Shown: positions 9,453 to 19,194, counted from the stretch's first letter. The stretch is DNA of 64,000 nt from Hymenobacter polaris (GCF_012927305.1 NZ_JABBGH010000001.1:1178001-1242000), one strand, 5' to 3'. Notes: a model not told the origin generated them from the sequence alone. Numbers and translations are program-made.

Positions 9453-10097
9453 ATGCCCGCCGACCTAACCCAGGCCTACGCCGACCGCTACTCCGAGCCC
9501 GAGCCGCCGCTACTGCACCAGCTCTGGCGCGAAACCCACCTGCAGCTGCTGATGCCGCGCATGGCCACCGGCCACTGGCAGGGCCGCCTGCTGAGCATGT
9601 TTTCGCACCTGCTGCAGCCGCGGCGCGTGCTCGAAATTGGCACTTTCACCGGCTACGCTACCTTGTGCCTGGCCGAGGGGCTGGCCCCCGACGGGCAGCT
9701 GCATACTATCGAAATCAACCCCGAGCGCGCGAGCCGCATCCGGCGCTATGTGGCGGCGGCCGGCCTGGAAGGGCGCGTGCAGCTGCACCTGGGCGACGCG
9801 GGCGGCATTCTAGCCGGGTTGGTCGGTGAAGTGTGGGACTTAGTCTTTATCGATGCCGATAAGGTCAATAACGGCCGGTACTTTGAGCTTGTAATCAACC
9901 AGGTGCGTCCCGGCGGGTTGCTCATCGTCGATAACGTGCTGTGGGGCGGCAAGGTGCTGCCCGGCTACCCGCTCAAAGCCAACGACCACGATACCCGCGC
10001 CGTAATCGCCTTTAACGAGCAGGTGCGCCACGACCCTAGGGTGGTGCCGCTGCTGCTGCCCGTGCGCGACGGCCTGCTGCTGCTGCGCCGCGTCTGA
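9453..10097 (+). CDS. SAM-dependent O-methyltransferase (caffeoyl-CoA/catechol type)
   Basis: A 214-residue class I methyltransferase of the O-methyltransferase family 3. The SAM motif VLEIGTFTGYATLCLAEGL, the acidic HTIEINPE strand, the metal-site DLVFIDADK and the VDNVLWGGKV segment are all in order. Family members methylate small catechol-like substrates with a divalent metal. ATG 9453 is preceded by a promoter-like CACCTTTG. It follows the SRA gene by 107 bases, a gap that holds a CCCTAGGG, and is probably separate from that operon. Substrate unknown. Confidence 0.9.
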   Translation: MPADLTQAYADRYSEPEPPLLHQLWRETHLQLLMPRMATGHWQGRLLSMFSHLLQPRRVLEIGTFTGYATLCLAEGLAPDGQLHTIEINPERASRIRRYVAAAGLEGRVQLHLGDAGGILAGLVGEVWDLVFIDADKVNNGRYFELVINQVRPGGLLIVDNVLWGGKVLPGYPLKANDHDTRAVIAFNEQVRHDPRVVPLLLPVRDGLLLLRRV

Positions 10098-10144
10098 GGC
10101 GATTACCTACCAGACTGCCTAACGCCTACTTACCTACCCCGAAC

Positions 10145-13081
10145 ATGCGTTTCTTACTCCTTGCCGGCCTAGGTTGGCTCTTGACCTTTAGCGCTTTTGC
10201 CCAAAGCGCGGTGCGCGGCAAGGTGCTCGATGCCAAAGACCAATCGCCGCTTATCGGGGCCAACGCGGTGCTCATCCACCTACCCGACTCGGTGAAGACG
10301 GGCACGGCCGTGGGCACCGACGGCAGCTTCGAGATAAGCGGCGTGGCGCCCGGCCGCTACTTATTTCAGGCTTCGTTCATCGGCTACCAGGACCAGCGCC
10401 AGCCCGTGACGGTGCCTACCGGCGGTGCGCCCCTCGACCTAGGGGCCGTGCGCCTGAACGTGGGCGGCGTGGCCCTGAAAACGGTGGTCGTGACCGGCCA
10501 AGCCGTGCAGCAAACCCAGCGCGGCGACACCACCAGCATCAATGCTAAGGCCTTCAAAGTCAACCCCGACGCCACGGCGGGCGACCTCATCGGCAAGATG
10601 CCCGGCATTCAGGTAGATGCCCAGGGCAAGACCCAGGCCCAGGGCGAGCAGGTGCAGCAGGTGCTCGTGGATGGCAAGCCCTTCTTTGGGACCGACCCCG
10701 ACGCGGTGCTCAAAAACCTGCCCGCCGAGGCCATCGACAAGGTGGAGATTTTCGACCAGATGAGCGAGCAGAGCCGCTTCTCGGGCTTCAACGACGGCAA
10801 TACCCAGAAAACGCTGAATATCATTACCAAGCCGCAGTTCCGCAACGGGCAGTTTGGACGGGCGGTGGCCGGCGCGGGGCCCGACGGCGGCGGCACCGGC
10901 AGCGGCACCCGCTACAAGGCCAGCCTGAACCTCAACGACTTCCACGACAACCGGCGCACCACGGTGCTGGCCCAGAGCAACAACGTGAATGAGCAGAATT
11001 TCTCGCCCGACGACCTGCTGGGCGTCATTGGCAACTCGGGGGGCGGTGGTGGCGGGGGGCGCGGCGGCGGCCGCGGCGGGGCCGGCGGTGGCGGGGGCAG
11101 CGGCTCGAACCCCGGCGACTTCCTGACCAGCCAGAACGGGGGCATCAGCACCACCAACGCGGCGGGGCTCAACTACTCCAACTCGTGGAACAACAAGCAT
11201 ACCGAGCTGACGGGCAGCTACTTCTTCAACCGCTCCAACAACCAGCTCAACAGCACCACCAACCGGCAGTTCGTCAACGGCACGCTCTACCAGGAGAACT
11301 CGGCCTCGAACAGCATCAACCAGAACCACCGGGCCAACCTGCGCTTCGAGCAGCGCATTGACTCGGCTACCTCGCTGCTATTTCGGCCTAGGGTGTCGTG
11401 GCAGCAAAACAACGCCAGCCAGGTACTGGCCGGCGTTACATCGAGCGAAGGCGCGGCACTTAGCAACCTCAACACGCTGTATAACAGCAACAACATGGCT
11501 GCCAACCCGGCCGGCGACCTGCTGCTGCGCCGCCGCCTGGGCAAGCGCGCCGGCCGCACGCTCTCGCTCGATATCACGGGCGCGCTCAACAACCGCAACG
11601 GCAGCAGCCTGCTGCGCACCACCAGCACCGGCACGGGCACCAGCACCAACCTCAACCAGCGCGCCGACCTTACCCAGCACAGCGGCACCCTAGGGGGCAA
11701 CCTGGCCTACACCGAGCCCGTGGGCCAGCACGCCCAGCTGCAAGCCAACTACACCCTCAACTACGCCCCCAACAACTCCGAAAAGTACACCTACGACCTG
11801 AGCGGCAACGACCAGCAGACGCTGAACCCGGCCCTGAGCAACGTGTTCGACAACTACTACCTCACCCAGGGCGGCGGGCTGAGCTACCGCTACAACACGC
11901 GGCAGTTTCAGTTTTCGGTGGGCGCCACCGGGCAGGTGGCCCAGCTGCGCGGCAACCAGACCTTTCCCGTGGCCGGGCCCGTGCGCTATACCTTCGTGAA
12001 CGTGCTGCCCCAGGCCAACCTGATGTACCGCATCGACCGCACGCACAACCTGCGCGTGTTCTACCGCACCAATACCAACGCGCCGAGCATCAACCAGTTG
12101 CAGGCCGTGGTGAACAACTCGAACCCGCTGCAGCTCACCATCGGCAACCCGGCCCTGCGCCAGGAGTACGCCCACAACCTGGTGGCCCGCTACAGCGGCT
12201 CGAACCCCGAGAAGAAGGGCAATTTCTTCGCCCTGCTCTCGGGCTCGTTCACCCAAAACCCCATTGCCAACCGCACGCTGCTGGGCACCCGCGACACCAC
12301 CGTGACGCCCGAGGGCACCAACCTGGCCGTGCGCCTGCCCGCCGGCGGCCAGCTCACCCAAAGCACCAACCTTTCGGACCAGTACTCGCTGCGCACGCTG
12401 GGCAGCTACGGCCAGCCGCTGTTCGGCTCGAAGCTGAACCTCAACGTCAACCTAGGGGCCAGCTTTAGCCAAACCCCCGGCCTGGTGAACCTCGGCCTCA
12501 ACTACGCCCGCACGCCGGCTTTTACGGGGGGCCTGACGCTGAGCAGCAACATCAGCGAGCGGCTGGACTTCACGCTCTCCTCCAACTCGACGCAGAGCTA
12601 CGTGTATAATACACTTAATACGCAGCTCAATAGCCGCTACTTCAACCAGTTGACTCGCTTAAGATTAAGCTGGATAGTGGGGCCGGGCATCTCCATCAAG
12701 AGCGACGTGGCCCACCAGCTCTACCGCGGCCTGAGCAGCGCCTACAACCAGAACTACGCCCTCTGGAACGCCAGCATCGGCAAGAAAATCTTCAAGCAGC
12801 GCGGCGAAATCCAGCTCTACGCCTTCGACCTGTTGCAGCAAAACCGCGCCATCCAGCGCAACGTGAACGTGGCCTATGTGGAGGATGTGCAGACCACCGT
12901 GCTGCAGCGCTACTTCATGCTTATGTTCACCTACAACATCCGCTCGGCCAACATGACCCTGCCCGAAGCGCCCGAAGGTCCCGGCGGCGGCCGGCGCGGG
13001 CGCGGCGGCTTCGATGGTCCTCCTCCTGGCGGGGGGCCGCCCCCCGGCGGCGGGGGCTTTGGCGGCCCTCCGGGGGCCTAG
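10145..13081 (+). CDS. TonB-dependent receptor-like outer-membrane beta-barrel protein
   Basis: A 978-residue protein: signal peptide to about residue 20 (ending AFAQ), a carboxypeptidase-like regulatory domain (VRGKVLDAKDQSPLIGANAVL to about 115), a plug-like region (DLIGKMPGIQV ... VLVDGKPFFG ... KVEIFDQMS ... TLNIITK), then a long beta-barrel of the outer-membrane family 3 type. Two low-complexity glycine stretches stand out: one at about residues 299-321 and a Gly/Pro/Arg tail after residue 945. Known relatives are Bacteroidota barrels of uncertain cargo. The TAG stop is embedded in a GGCCTAGGG motif. It probably imports or exports a small ligand; the ligand is unknown. Confidence 0.9.
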   Translation: MRFLLLAGLGWLLTFSAFAQSAVRGKVLDAKDQSPLIGANAVLIHLPDSVKTGTAVGTDGSFEISGVAPGRYLFQASFIGYQDQRQPVTVPTGGAPLDLGAVRLNVGGVALKTVVVTGQAVQQTQRGDTTSINAKAFKVNPDATAGDLIGKMPGIQVDAQGKTQAQGEQVQQVLVDGKPFFGTDPDAVLKNLPAEAIDKVEIFDQMSEQSRFSGFNDGNTQKTLNIITKPQFRNGQFGRAVAGAGPDGGGTGSGTRYKASLNLNDFHDNRRTTVLAQSNNVNEQNFSPDDLLGVIGNSGGGGGGGRGGGRGGAGGGGGSGSNPGDFLTSQNGGISTTNAAGLNYSNSWNNKHTELTGSYFFNRSNNQLNSTTNRQFVNGTLYQENSASNSINQNHRANLRFEQRIDSATSLLFRPRVSWQQNNASQVLAGVTSSEGAALSNLNTLYNSNNMAANPAGDLLLRRRLGKRAGRTLSLDITGALNNRNGSSLLRTTSTGTGTSTNLNQRADLTQHSGTLGGNLAYTEPVGQHAQLQANYTLNYAPNNSEKYTYDLSGNDQQTLNPALSNVFDNYYLTQGGGLSYRYNTRQFQFSVGATGQVAQLRGNQTFPVAGPVRYTFVNVLPQANLMYRIDRTHNLRVFYRTNTNAPSINQLQAVVNNSNPLQLTIGNPALRQEYAHNLVARYSGSNPEKKGNFFALLSGSFTQNPIANRTLLGTRDTTVTPEGTNLAVRLPAGGQLTQSTNLSDQYSLRTLGSYGQPLFGSKLNLNVNLGASFSQTPGLVNLGLNYARTPAFTGGLTLSSNISERLDFTLSSNSTQSYVYNTLNTQLNSRYFNQLTRLRLSWIVGPGISIKSDVAHQLYRGLSSAYNQNYALWNASIGKKIFKQRGEIQLYAFDLLQQNRAIQRNVNVAYVEDVQTTVLQRYFMLMFTYNIRSANMTLPEAPEGPGGGRRGRGGFDGPPPGGGPPPGGGGFGGPPGA

Positions 13082-13177
13082 GGCCGGCGGCGGGCGGGGG
13101 CAACTTGCCCGGATTAGCTGCGTTTCTACCTATCTTGCTGCCCCCATTTTTGCCAATACCCTGCCTCTCACCACCCT

Positions 13178-14518
13178 ATGAAGCACCTGCTCCCGGTTTT
13201 GCTGCTGGGGCTGGCCACCCGCCCAGTTTGGGCGGCCACGCCGCCCACCGTGCCCGCCGCCCTCGACGCCCTGGGCCTGCACCTAACCCTCGACGAGGAT
13301 GCCCGCCAGCTGGTGCAAGCCAAGGTCAACAGCCTGTGCCGCCACCAACCCTCGCTGGATGAGCGCGTGGCGCGGGCCGAGGCCGCCTTCCCCATCATCG
13401 ACCAGGTGCTGGCGCAGGAAGGCCTGCCGGGTGATTTTCGCTACCTGGTGCTGCAAGAAAGTGCCCTGGTGGGCGACGCCGAGAGCAACCACGGCGCCGT
13501 GGGCTACTGGCAGCTAAAGCGCGAAACGGCCCTAGGGCTGGGCCTGGCCGTGAACAGCCAGGTAGACGAGCGCCGCCACCTGGCCGCCAGCACCCGCGCC
13601 GCCGCCCGCTACCTCACCCGCAACAACGCCGACCTGCGCAACTGGGCCGACGCCCTGCTGAGCTACAACCTGGGCCCCACCGGCGCGCTGGCCTACGTCG
13701 CCCCCGGCGACGCCGGCGCCGACGAGATGAATTTCACGGCCCATACCAACCCCTACCTGCTCGACTTCGTGGCCCAGAAGCTGGTGTTCGAGCCCGCCAC
13801 GGCGGCGGGCACCGTGCCCTTTACGCCCTGGCGCGAGGTGCCCGCCACCCCCGGCCAAACCCTGGCCCAGCACGCCGCCGCCCTCGGCGCCGACCCCGCC
13901 GCCGTAGCCCAGCTAAACACCTGGCTGCTAGCCAGCACCGTGCCCGACGATGGCCGCCCCTACACCATTTTAGTACCCCTAGGGGCGGCCCCGCTGGCCA
14001 GCGCGCCCGTGCCAGCGCCAGCCGAGCTACCTACCGAAGTGCCCGGCCCGCCCGTGCGCGAGCTGCCCGCCGGCCGCCCCGTGGTGGCTGCCGCGCCGGT
14101 GGTAGTGCCCGCTGCCCCCGCGCCCCGCCCGGTGCCAGTGGTAGTGCGCCCGGCCGCCCCACCGGTCCCCGCCCGGCCCACCGCGCCCGTAGCAGTGGCT
14201 AGTCCGGCGCTCTACCTGGTGGCGCCGCACGAAACGCTGTATAGCCTGGCCCGGCGCCAGGGCGTGCGCCCCGCCGTGCTGGCCGCCTGGAACCACCTGC
14301 CCGCCAACGCCAGCCTGCAAGCTGGGCAGCTACTGCGCCTGAGCCCGCCCACTGCCCCGCCTGCTCCCTCGGCCGGCCAGTACGTAGTAGCTACCGGCGA
14401 TACGTTCTACAACATTGCGCGCCGCTACCGCTGCACCGTGGCTGACCTACTGGCCCACAACGACCGGCCCGCCCCCACCCTGCGCGTGGGCGAAACCATT
14501 CGGGTGCCTCTATACTAA
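13178..14518 (+). CDS. Lytic murein transglycosylase with two LysM domains (MltD-like)
   Basis: A 446-residue secreted protein. After a signal peptide (LLPVLLLGLATRPVWA), a transglycosylase SLT domain covers roughly residues 75-200 with the catalytic Glu in LVLQESAL and the family segment GAVGYWQLKRETAL. A long Pro/Ala/Val linker (about residues 280-340) precedes two LysM repeats (YLVAPHETLYSLARR and YVVATGDTFYNIARR) that bind peptidoglycan. It should cleave the glycan backbone to 1,6-anhydromuropeptides during wall remodelling. It is the last plus-strand gene before a strong convergent terminator. Confidence 0.92.
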   Translation: MKHLLPVLLLGLATRPVWAATPPTVPAALDALGLHLTLDEDARQLVQAKVNSLCRHQPSLDERVARAEAAFPIIDQVLAQEGLPGDFRYLVLQESALVGDAESNHGAVGYWQLKRETALGLGLAVNSQVDERRHLAASTRAAARYLTRNNADLRNWADALLSYNLGPTGALAYVAPGDAGADEMNFTAHTNPYLLDFVAQKLVFEPATAAGTVPFTPWREVPATPGQTLAQHAAALGADPAAVAQLNTWLLASTVPDDGRPYTILVPLGAAPLASAPVPAPAELPTEVPGPPVRELPAGRPVVAAAPVVVPAAPAPRPVPVVVRPAAPPVPARPTAPVAVASPALYLVAPHETLYSLARRQGVRPAVLAAWNHLPANASLQAGQLLRLSPPTAPPAPSAGQYVVATGDTFYNIARRYRCTVADLLAHNDRPAPTLRVGETIRVPLY

Positions 14519-14541
14519 GCAGGCGGCAGCCCTAGGGCTGC

Positions 14542-14604
14542 TGCGCAAAACAGGGCGGGCCGCTCGGAGTAACTTGCTCCGCGCGGCCCGCCCTGTTTTG
14601 CGCA
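14542..14604. terminator. Strong bidirectional terminator hairpin
   Basis: A perfect 22-bp stem (TGCGCAAAACAGGGCGGGCC... at 14542-14563 with its complement at 14583-14604) encloses a second small hairpin (GGAGTAACTTGCTCC). It sits between convergent genes, 23 bases after the transglycosylase stop and 11 bases from the stop of the minus-strand gene, so it likely ends both transcripts. Confidence 0.85.
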
Positions 14605-14614
14605 CGCAATAATG

Positions 14615-16096
14615 CTACAGCTGACTGAGCGCCACGGCCTTATAAGCGGCGGCGCGGCCCACGGCGGCGCGCAGGTCATCTTGCAGGGGGCGGCTGCTGA
14701 GGTCGCGCGGGTGCAAGTCGAGCAGGGTGCCGTCTTCGGCGATGAGCACGGCGCTGGGCAGGCGGTTGAGGTTGTACGCCTGCCGCACGGCGCGCTGCTC
14801 AGCCAGCGGCACGTAGGCCTGCACCCCACCCAGGCCGGGCGTGGCCCCCGCTACCGATTGCTGCCAGTAGGTAGGGGCATCATCGAGGGCCGCCATCACC
14901 ACCACGATGGGCTGGCCAGCCAGGTTTTGCACCAGCTCCTTGGCAAAGGGCAGCAGCCGCTGCCCGGCCGGGAAGCGGCTGTCCCAGAAGGTAATGTACA
15001 CCAGCTTACCCTTAAAATCAGCCAGCGTAAGCTTGCGCCCATCAGTTGCGCGCAGCGTGAGCGGTGGGGCGGGGCTGCCAATGGCCAGCGACTGGTGGTC
15101 GGCAAAATCGCTGCGCAGCAGGGCCACCCAACTGGCGGGCACCTGGTTGGAGGCAGCGTAGGTTGCGAGCAAAGACTGGGCATGGGCCACGTGGCCCTGC
15201 TCAATGGTTTCGCGCACCACTCGGCCCAGCACAACCGGGCGCATGGGGCCAGTGGGTAGCAGCTTGTCGGCCAGGCGGTAGCACGTCAGGAAGTAGTCAG
15301 GGTCGGTGGGGCGGTGGCCCGTGGTGCGGGCCTGGTAGTGCACGTAGTCAAGCAAAAAATCCTGGTAGCGCGTGCTGGTAGCGGCGCTCTGCTGGCCCGG
15401 CACCAGGTTCACGTCCTGCAGAAAATCGTAGTAGTCGGCGGGTAGCTCGATGCGCGCCTGGCCATCCACGGTTTGCTCGCGCAGGTCGGCGTAGCTCAGG
15501 CGGTCGCCGGCGTAGGTGTAGGCGATGTCGGTACGGGCAAAGCTCTCGAAAGCCGGCGTAAAATGGCCCCGGCGGCTGGCTTGCTTCAGCAGCGTTTCCT
15601 CGTGCTCGCGCCGGTAATTCAGAAACGACAGAAAGCCGGTGGGTAGCAGCTTAATATTTTCGGGCAGTACCTGGTAGGCCTCGTTGTTGGTGAAGCGGCG
15701 CCCCTGCTCGGCCAGGTAGTTGTTGGCGGCGGCGGCCGGCTGCGAGGCCCCGCCGGCGGCCGCAAACTTAGCCGTGCTGGTTAGCTCGATGGCGTCGCCG
15801 CGCAGCTCAAGGTCATCGCCAGGCTCTAAGAAAACGGCCATTTCCTCATCGCCAAACGTGAGCTGAGCCAGCGTGGGCTGCTGCACCGGAATGCGAAGGC
15901 GAAAATTGCCATCCATATCGGGGTGCACCGTGCGCTGCTGCTGGCGGATGGCCAGCGGCTGGGCGCGCCAGCTAATCACCAGTGGGTCGCCGAGGGCGTT
16001 GTCGAGGCGCCCGCTCAGCTCGGCGCCGGTCGTAGATTGCGCAATCGCGGTGTGGGCTAGCAGCATTACTGCCAGGCCCAGCATCGGGTTTCTCAT
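14615..16096 (-). CDS. Secreted thioredoxin-fold (TlpA-like) protein without the CxxC motif
   Basis: A 493-residue exported protein with signal peptide MRNPMLGLAVMLLAHTAIAQ; this ATG (16096) is preferred over an upstream in-frame start because it opens the signal. The N-terminal part resembles the DUF4369-like beta domain seen before TlpA modules; the C-terminal 150 residues are a TlpA/AhpC-TSA thioredoxin fold (IGSPAPPLTLRATDG, KGKLVYITFWDS, cis-Pro loop LPSAVLI). Where redox relatives have WCxxC, this protein reads FWDSRFPAG (residues 370-378), so it cannot do dithiol exchange there. Likely a periplasmic binding or structural role. Confidence 0.82.
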   Translation of the reverse strand: MRNPMLGLAVMLLAHTAIAQSTTGAELSGRLDNALGDPLVISWRAQPLAIRQQQRTVHPDMDGNFRLRIPVQQPTLAQLTFGDEEMAVFLEPGDDLELRGDAIELTSTAKFAAAGGASQPAAAANNYLAEQGRRFTNNEAYQVLPENIKLLPTGFLSFLNYRREHEETLLKQASRRGHFTPAFESFARTDIAYTYAGDRLSYADLREQTVDGQARIELPADYYDFLQDVNLVPGQQSAATSTRYQDFLLDYVHYQARTTGHRPTDPDYFLTCYRLADKLLPTGPMRPVVLGRVVRETIEQGHVAHAQSLLATYAASNQVPASWVALLRSDFADHQSLAIGSPAPPLTLRATDGRKLTLADFKGKLVYITFWDSRFPAGQRLLPFAKELVQNLAGQPIVVVMAALDDAPTYWQQSVAGATPGLGGVQAYVPLAEQRAVRQAYNLNRLPSAVLIAEDGTLLDLHPRDLSSRPLQDDLRAAVGRAAAYKAVALSQL

Positions 16097-16240
16097 GCCT
16101 ATTGAGTTGGGTAGAGTATAAACTACAGCCGAGCTTAGCAACGGCAGCAGTCTTAGCAACGCCCAAGATACACCCTAGGTTTCCCAAATTGTACTCAGCT
16201 TTGCACTTACAACCCGGCGTAAGTGCCATTTTTTCGTTCC

Positions 16241-17056
16241 ATGTCGCAGCACAAAGAAGTTAAACTCGTTACCACCCACCAGATGCTGGCCATGAAGCAG
16301 CGCGGCGAAAAAATCGCCATGCTCACGGCCTACGACTATTCCATGGCCCAGATTCTGGATGGCGCCGGCATCGACGTGCTACTCGTGGGCGACTCGGCTT
16401 CCAACGTGATGGCCGGCCACGAAACCACCCTGCCCATCACGCTCGACCAGATGATTTACCACGCCCAGAGCGTGGTACGGGCCGTGAAGCGGGCTTTCGT
16501 GGTCGTCGATTTACCCTTCGGCTCCTACCAGGGCAATTCGTCCATCGCCCTGCAATCGGCCATTCGCATCATGAAGGAAAGCGGGGGCCACGGGGTGAAA
16601 GTGGAAGGCGGCGCCGAGATTAAGGAATCTATTTCGCGCATTCTCACGGCCGGCATTCCGGTGATGGGCCACCTCGGCCTGACGCCCCAAAGTATTTATA
16701 AATTTGGCACTTATAACGTGCGGGCCAAGGAAGAAGCCGAAGCCAACAAGCTTATCGAAGACGCGCATTTGCTGCAGGAACTAGGCTGCTTCGGGCTGGT
16801 GCTCGAAAAAATACCGGCCGCCTTGGCCAAGCGCGTGGCCCAGGAGTTGACAATTCCCGTTATCGGCATCGGCGCCGGCCCCGACGTGGACGGCCAGGTG
16901 CTGGTAGTGCACGACGTGCTGGGCATCACCAAAGAGTTTCAGCCCCGCTTTCTACGCCGCTATGCCGAACTGCACGACGTGATGACCCAGGCCATCCAGC
17001 ACTACGTAGCCGACGTGAAAAGCCGCGAGTTTCCTTCGAGCGAAGAAGCGTACTAG
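16241..17056 (+). CDS. panB: 3-methyl-2-oxobutanoate hydroxymethyltransferase (pantothenate synthesis)
   Basis: A 271-residue enzyme matching PanB throughout: [50 protein letters not shown], and [19 protein letters not shown]. It transfers a hydroxymethyl group from methylenetetrahydrofolate to 2-oxoisovalerate to make ketopantoate, the first step toward pantothenate and CoA, in the cytoplasm. Asp in GDS and the downstream Asp/Glu hold the metal. ATG 16241 is chosen; an in-frame GTG 18 bases upstream adds nothing conserved. No other pan gene is adjacent. Confidence 0.97.
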   Translation: MSQHKEVKLVTTHQMLAMKQRGEKIAMLTAYDYSMAQILDGAGIDVLLVGDSASNVMAGHETTLPITLDQMIYHAQSVVRAVKRAFVVVDLPFGSYQGNSSIALQSAIRIMKESGGHGVKVEGGAEIKESISRILTAGIPVMGHLGLTPQSIYKFGTYNVRAKEEAEANKLIEDAHLLQELGCFGLVLEKIPAALAKRVAQELTIPVIGIGAGPDVDGQVLVVHDVLGITKEFQPRFLRRYAELHDVMTQAIQHYVADVKSREFPSSEEAY

Positions 17057-17069
17057 GCGGCGCGGGTTG

Positions 17070-17175
17070 AATTTCTCGCAGAGGTACGCAGTGGTAAAGC
17101 GCCGAGGTTCGCTGAGGTTGTTGAACGACTCAGCGAACCTCGGCGCTCTACCACTGCGTACCTCTGCGGGAAATT
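17070..17175. repeat. Inverted repeat of a second family (CGCAGAGGTACGCAGTGGTA)
   Basis: Arms of about 46 bases (AATTTCTCGCAGAGGTACGC... with one mismatch to its complement ending in AAATT) flank a 12-base loop. It lies between panB and a small membrane-protein gene. A piece of the same arm appears at 645-688. The arm sequence differs from the TCATGCTGAGC hairpin family. Confidence 0.88.
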
Positions 17176-17184
17176 TACTTTACC

Positions 17185-17457
17185 ATGCGCCCTTTCAGCC
17201 TCGCTTTGCTCGCCGCCGCCCTCCTCACCCTGCTGCTATTAGTAGTAGCCGCCCCCGTGCAAGCCTGGGCCAAGGCGCTGCTGGGCTTCCAGCTGCCGGC
17301 GCTGTGGACGCTGCTGGCGCTGGTAGGCATTTTCCGGGCCGTGCGCGCGCAGCAGCCGGTGCCGGCGGCGCTCTACGTAGCCCTAGGGGTTACGCTGGTC
17401 AACTACTTCTACTTCGCCATCGTCTTTTCGGGCGGGCGGCACCTGCCCGGCGCCTAG
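17185..17457 (+). CDS. Small membrane protein, unknown function
   Basis: A 90-residue protein with three likely membrane segments (about residues 5-27, 33-52 and 60-80) and little else. The stop codon TAG is part of a GGCGCCTAGGC motif. It starts 9 bases after the inverted repeat, which leaves little room for a promoter of its own except within the repeat, and precedes creD by about 120 bases. No family recognised; coding status rests on its hydrophobic pattern, the ATG and high-GC codon use. Confidence 0.6.
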   Translation: MRPFSLALLAAALLTLLLLVVAAPVQAWAKALLGFQLPALWTLLALVGIFRAVRAQQPVPAALYVALGVTLVNYFYFAIVFSGGRHLPGA

Positions 17458-17538
17458 GCCCTCGGCGCCGGGCAGCGTAGCACTCGAAGTACCGTTTATT
17501 TTTTTGGTAGTGGTTTTCTGCAAAGCGATGTTAGCACC

Positions 17539-17546
17539 TACATTTG
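17539..17546 (+). promoter_or_regulatory. TAnnTTTG -7 element before creD
   Basis: TACATTTG matches the Bacteroidota sigma-A -7 consensus TAnnTTTG and lies 30 bases before the creD ATG. No clear -33 TTG at the usual spacing was found. Confidence 0.5.
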
Positions 17547-17575
17547 CTTTGCATCTCAAAGTTCTTCTAAAAACT

Positions 17576-19048
17576 ATGCAGCCCCTCGCCTCTCTACCCG
17601 CTCGCGCCAGCAGTTGGGCCCGTAATTCCGTGACGCTGAAGCTACTACTCATTGGCTTTTTGCTGCTGCTGCTACTCATTCCGAGCAATATGGTAGAGGG
17701 GCTGATAACGGAGCGCGCCGCCAGCCGCGACGAAGCCACCGAAGCCATCGGGGCGCAGTGGGGCGGGCCGCAGCTGCTACTAGGGCCGGTGCTGGTGCTG
17801 CCCTACGCCGCCACGCAAGTAGAGCAGGGACAAACCACAACCGTGACGCGCTACCTCTGCCTGCTGCCCGATACGCTCAGCAGCCGCGGCACGCTCACGC
17901 CCGAGCGCCGCCACCGGGGCATCTACGAAGCGGTGGTGTACCGGGCCCGCCTGCACGTGCAGGGGGTTTTTCAGGCGCCACCGCTCGCCGACCTGGGCGT
18001 GAGCCCGGCGGCCGTGCGCTGGCCCGAAGCCTTCGTGGCCCTGGGTATTTCCGACCTCAAGGGCATTCGCAACAGCCTGAATCTGCGCTGGGATGGGCAG
18101 GCGCATCCTTTCGAGCCCGGCCTGCCCAGTGGCGAGGTGCTGCCCGCCGGCTCGGCTCCCTCGGTAAGCACCCAGGTAAATACGGTGGTGGAGGAGCGCC
18201 ACCGCTACGCCAAGTTTGCGGGCGGCAACGAGGAAGGCACTAACGAGAATGGCGCTACTGCCAACGGCCTCAACGCCCTGGTGCCGCTGCCCAACGCGGC
18301 GGCCCTAGGCCAGCGCCACACCTTCGCCTTCGACCTCGACCTGAACGGCAGCAACGGCCTGCTGCAAGCGCCCCTAGGCCGCCAAACCACCCTGCAGCTG
18401 AGCGCGCCCTGGGCCGACCCCAGCTTTATCGGCGCCTTTTTACCGGTGCGGCGCTCCTTGGGCGCAAGCCAGTTCGCGGCCGACTGGCGGGTGTTTCACC
18501 TCAACCGCAACTACCCGCAGCACTGGCGCACCGAAGACAGCCGCCCCAGCGTGGACGCCTCCACATTTGGCGTGCGCCTGCTGGTGCCAGTCAATGAGTA
18601 CCAAAAAACCATGCGCGCCGCCAAGTACGCGCTGCTGCCGCTGGCGCTCACATTCCTGGTCTTTTTCTTCGTCGAGGTGCTGAACCGGCGCCGCATCCAT
18701 CCCTTCCAGTACCTACTAGTAGGATTAGCGCTGGTCATTTTCTACGTGCTGCTGCTGGCCCTGGCCGAGCACATGCCCTTCGATGCCGCCTACGCCGTGG
18801 CCACGCTTACCATTGTGGGGCTGGTGACGGCCTACGCGGCGGCCAGCCTGCGGCAGCGGCGACCGGCGCTGGCTACGGCCGGCGTGCTGGCGCTGGTCTA
18901 CGGCTTCGTGTTTGTGGTGCTGCAGCTGCAGGATTATGCCCTGCTGGTGGGCAGCCTGGGGCTGGTAGTGGTACTGGCGGCCGTCATGTTCCTCTCGCGC
19001 AATATTGACTGGTACACCGCCACCGAGCCGGCGCCGGAGGTGGCGTAG
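17576..19048 (+). CDS. creD: Cell envelope integrity protein CreD family
   Basis: A 490-residue inner-membrane protein. It has one N-terminal membrane helix (LKLLLIGFLLLLLLIPSNMVEGLI), a large periplasmic domain with the CreD blocks (RAASRDEATEAIGAQWGGPQLLLGPVLVLPY and the SQFAADWRVFHLNRNYP segment), and about five helices near the C-terminus, the CreD layout. Members respond to envelope stress; in enterobacteria creD is a CreBC target. ATG 17576 is chosen over a start 24 codons upstream because it follows a -7 element and sits just before the conserved helix. No CreBC-like regulator is adjacent here. Confidence 0.92.
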   Translation: MQPLASLPARASSWARNSVTLKLLLIGFLLLLLLIPSNMVEGLITERAASRDEATEAIGAQWGGPQLLLGPVLVLPYAATQVEQGQTTTVTRYLCLLPDTLSSRGTLTPERRHRGIYEAVVYRARLHVQGVFQAPPLADLGVSPAAVRWPEAFVALGISDLKGIRNSLNLRWDGQAHPFEPGLPSGEVLPAGSAPSVSTQVNTVVEERHRYAKFAGGNEEGTNENGATANGLNALVPLPNAAALGQRHTFAFDLDLNGSNGLLQAPLGRQTTLQLSAPWADPSFIGAFLPVRRSLGASQFAADWRVFHLNRNYPQHWRTEDSRPSVDASTFGVRLLVPVNEYQKTMRAAKYALLPLALTFLVFFFVEVLNRRRIHPFQYLLVGLALVIFYVLLLALAEHMPFDAAYAVATLTIVGLVTAYAAASLRQRRPALATAGVLALVYGFVFVVLQLQDYALLVGSLGLVVVLAAVMFLSRNIDWYTATEPAPEVA

Positions 19049-19194
19049 TGCGGCGGGGCAGTGTATATTTGCTCGCAAGGAGCGCGGGCCATTGGATGAT
19101 TTCTGCCGATGCACGTGCCGCTGGCGGGCCCTGGGGCCGGCTGGCTCTCGCCTCCGCTTTCTCATTTCTGGTAGTAGCCTGGCCCTAGGGCCCC

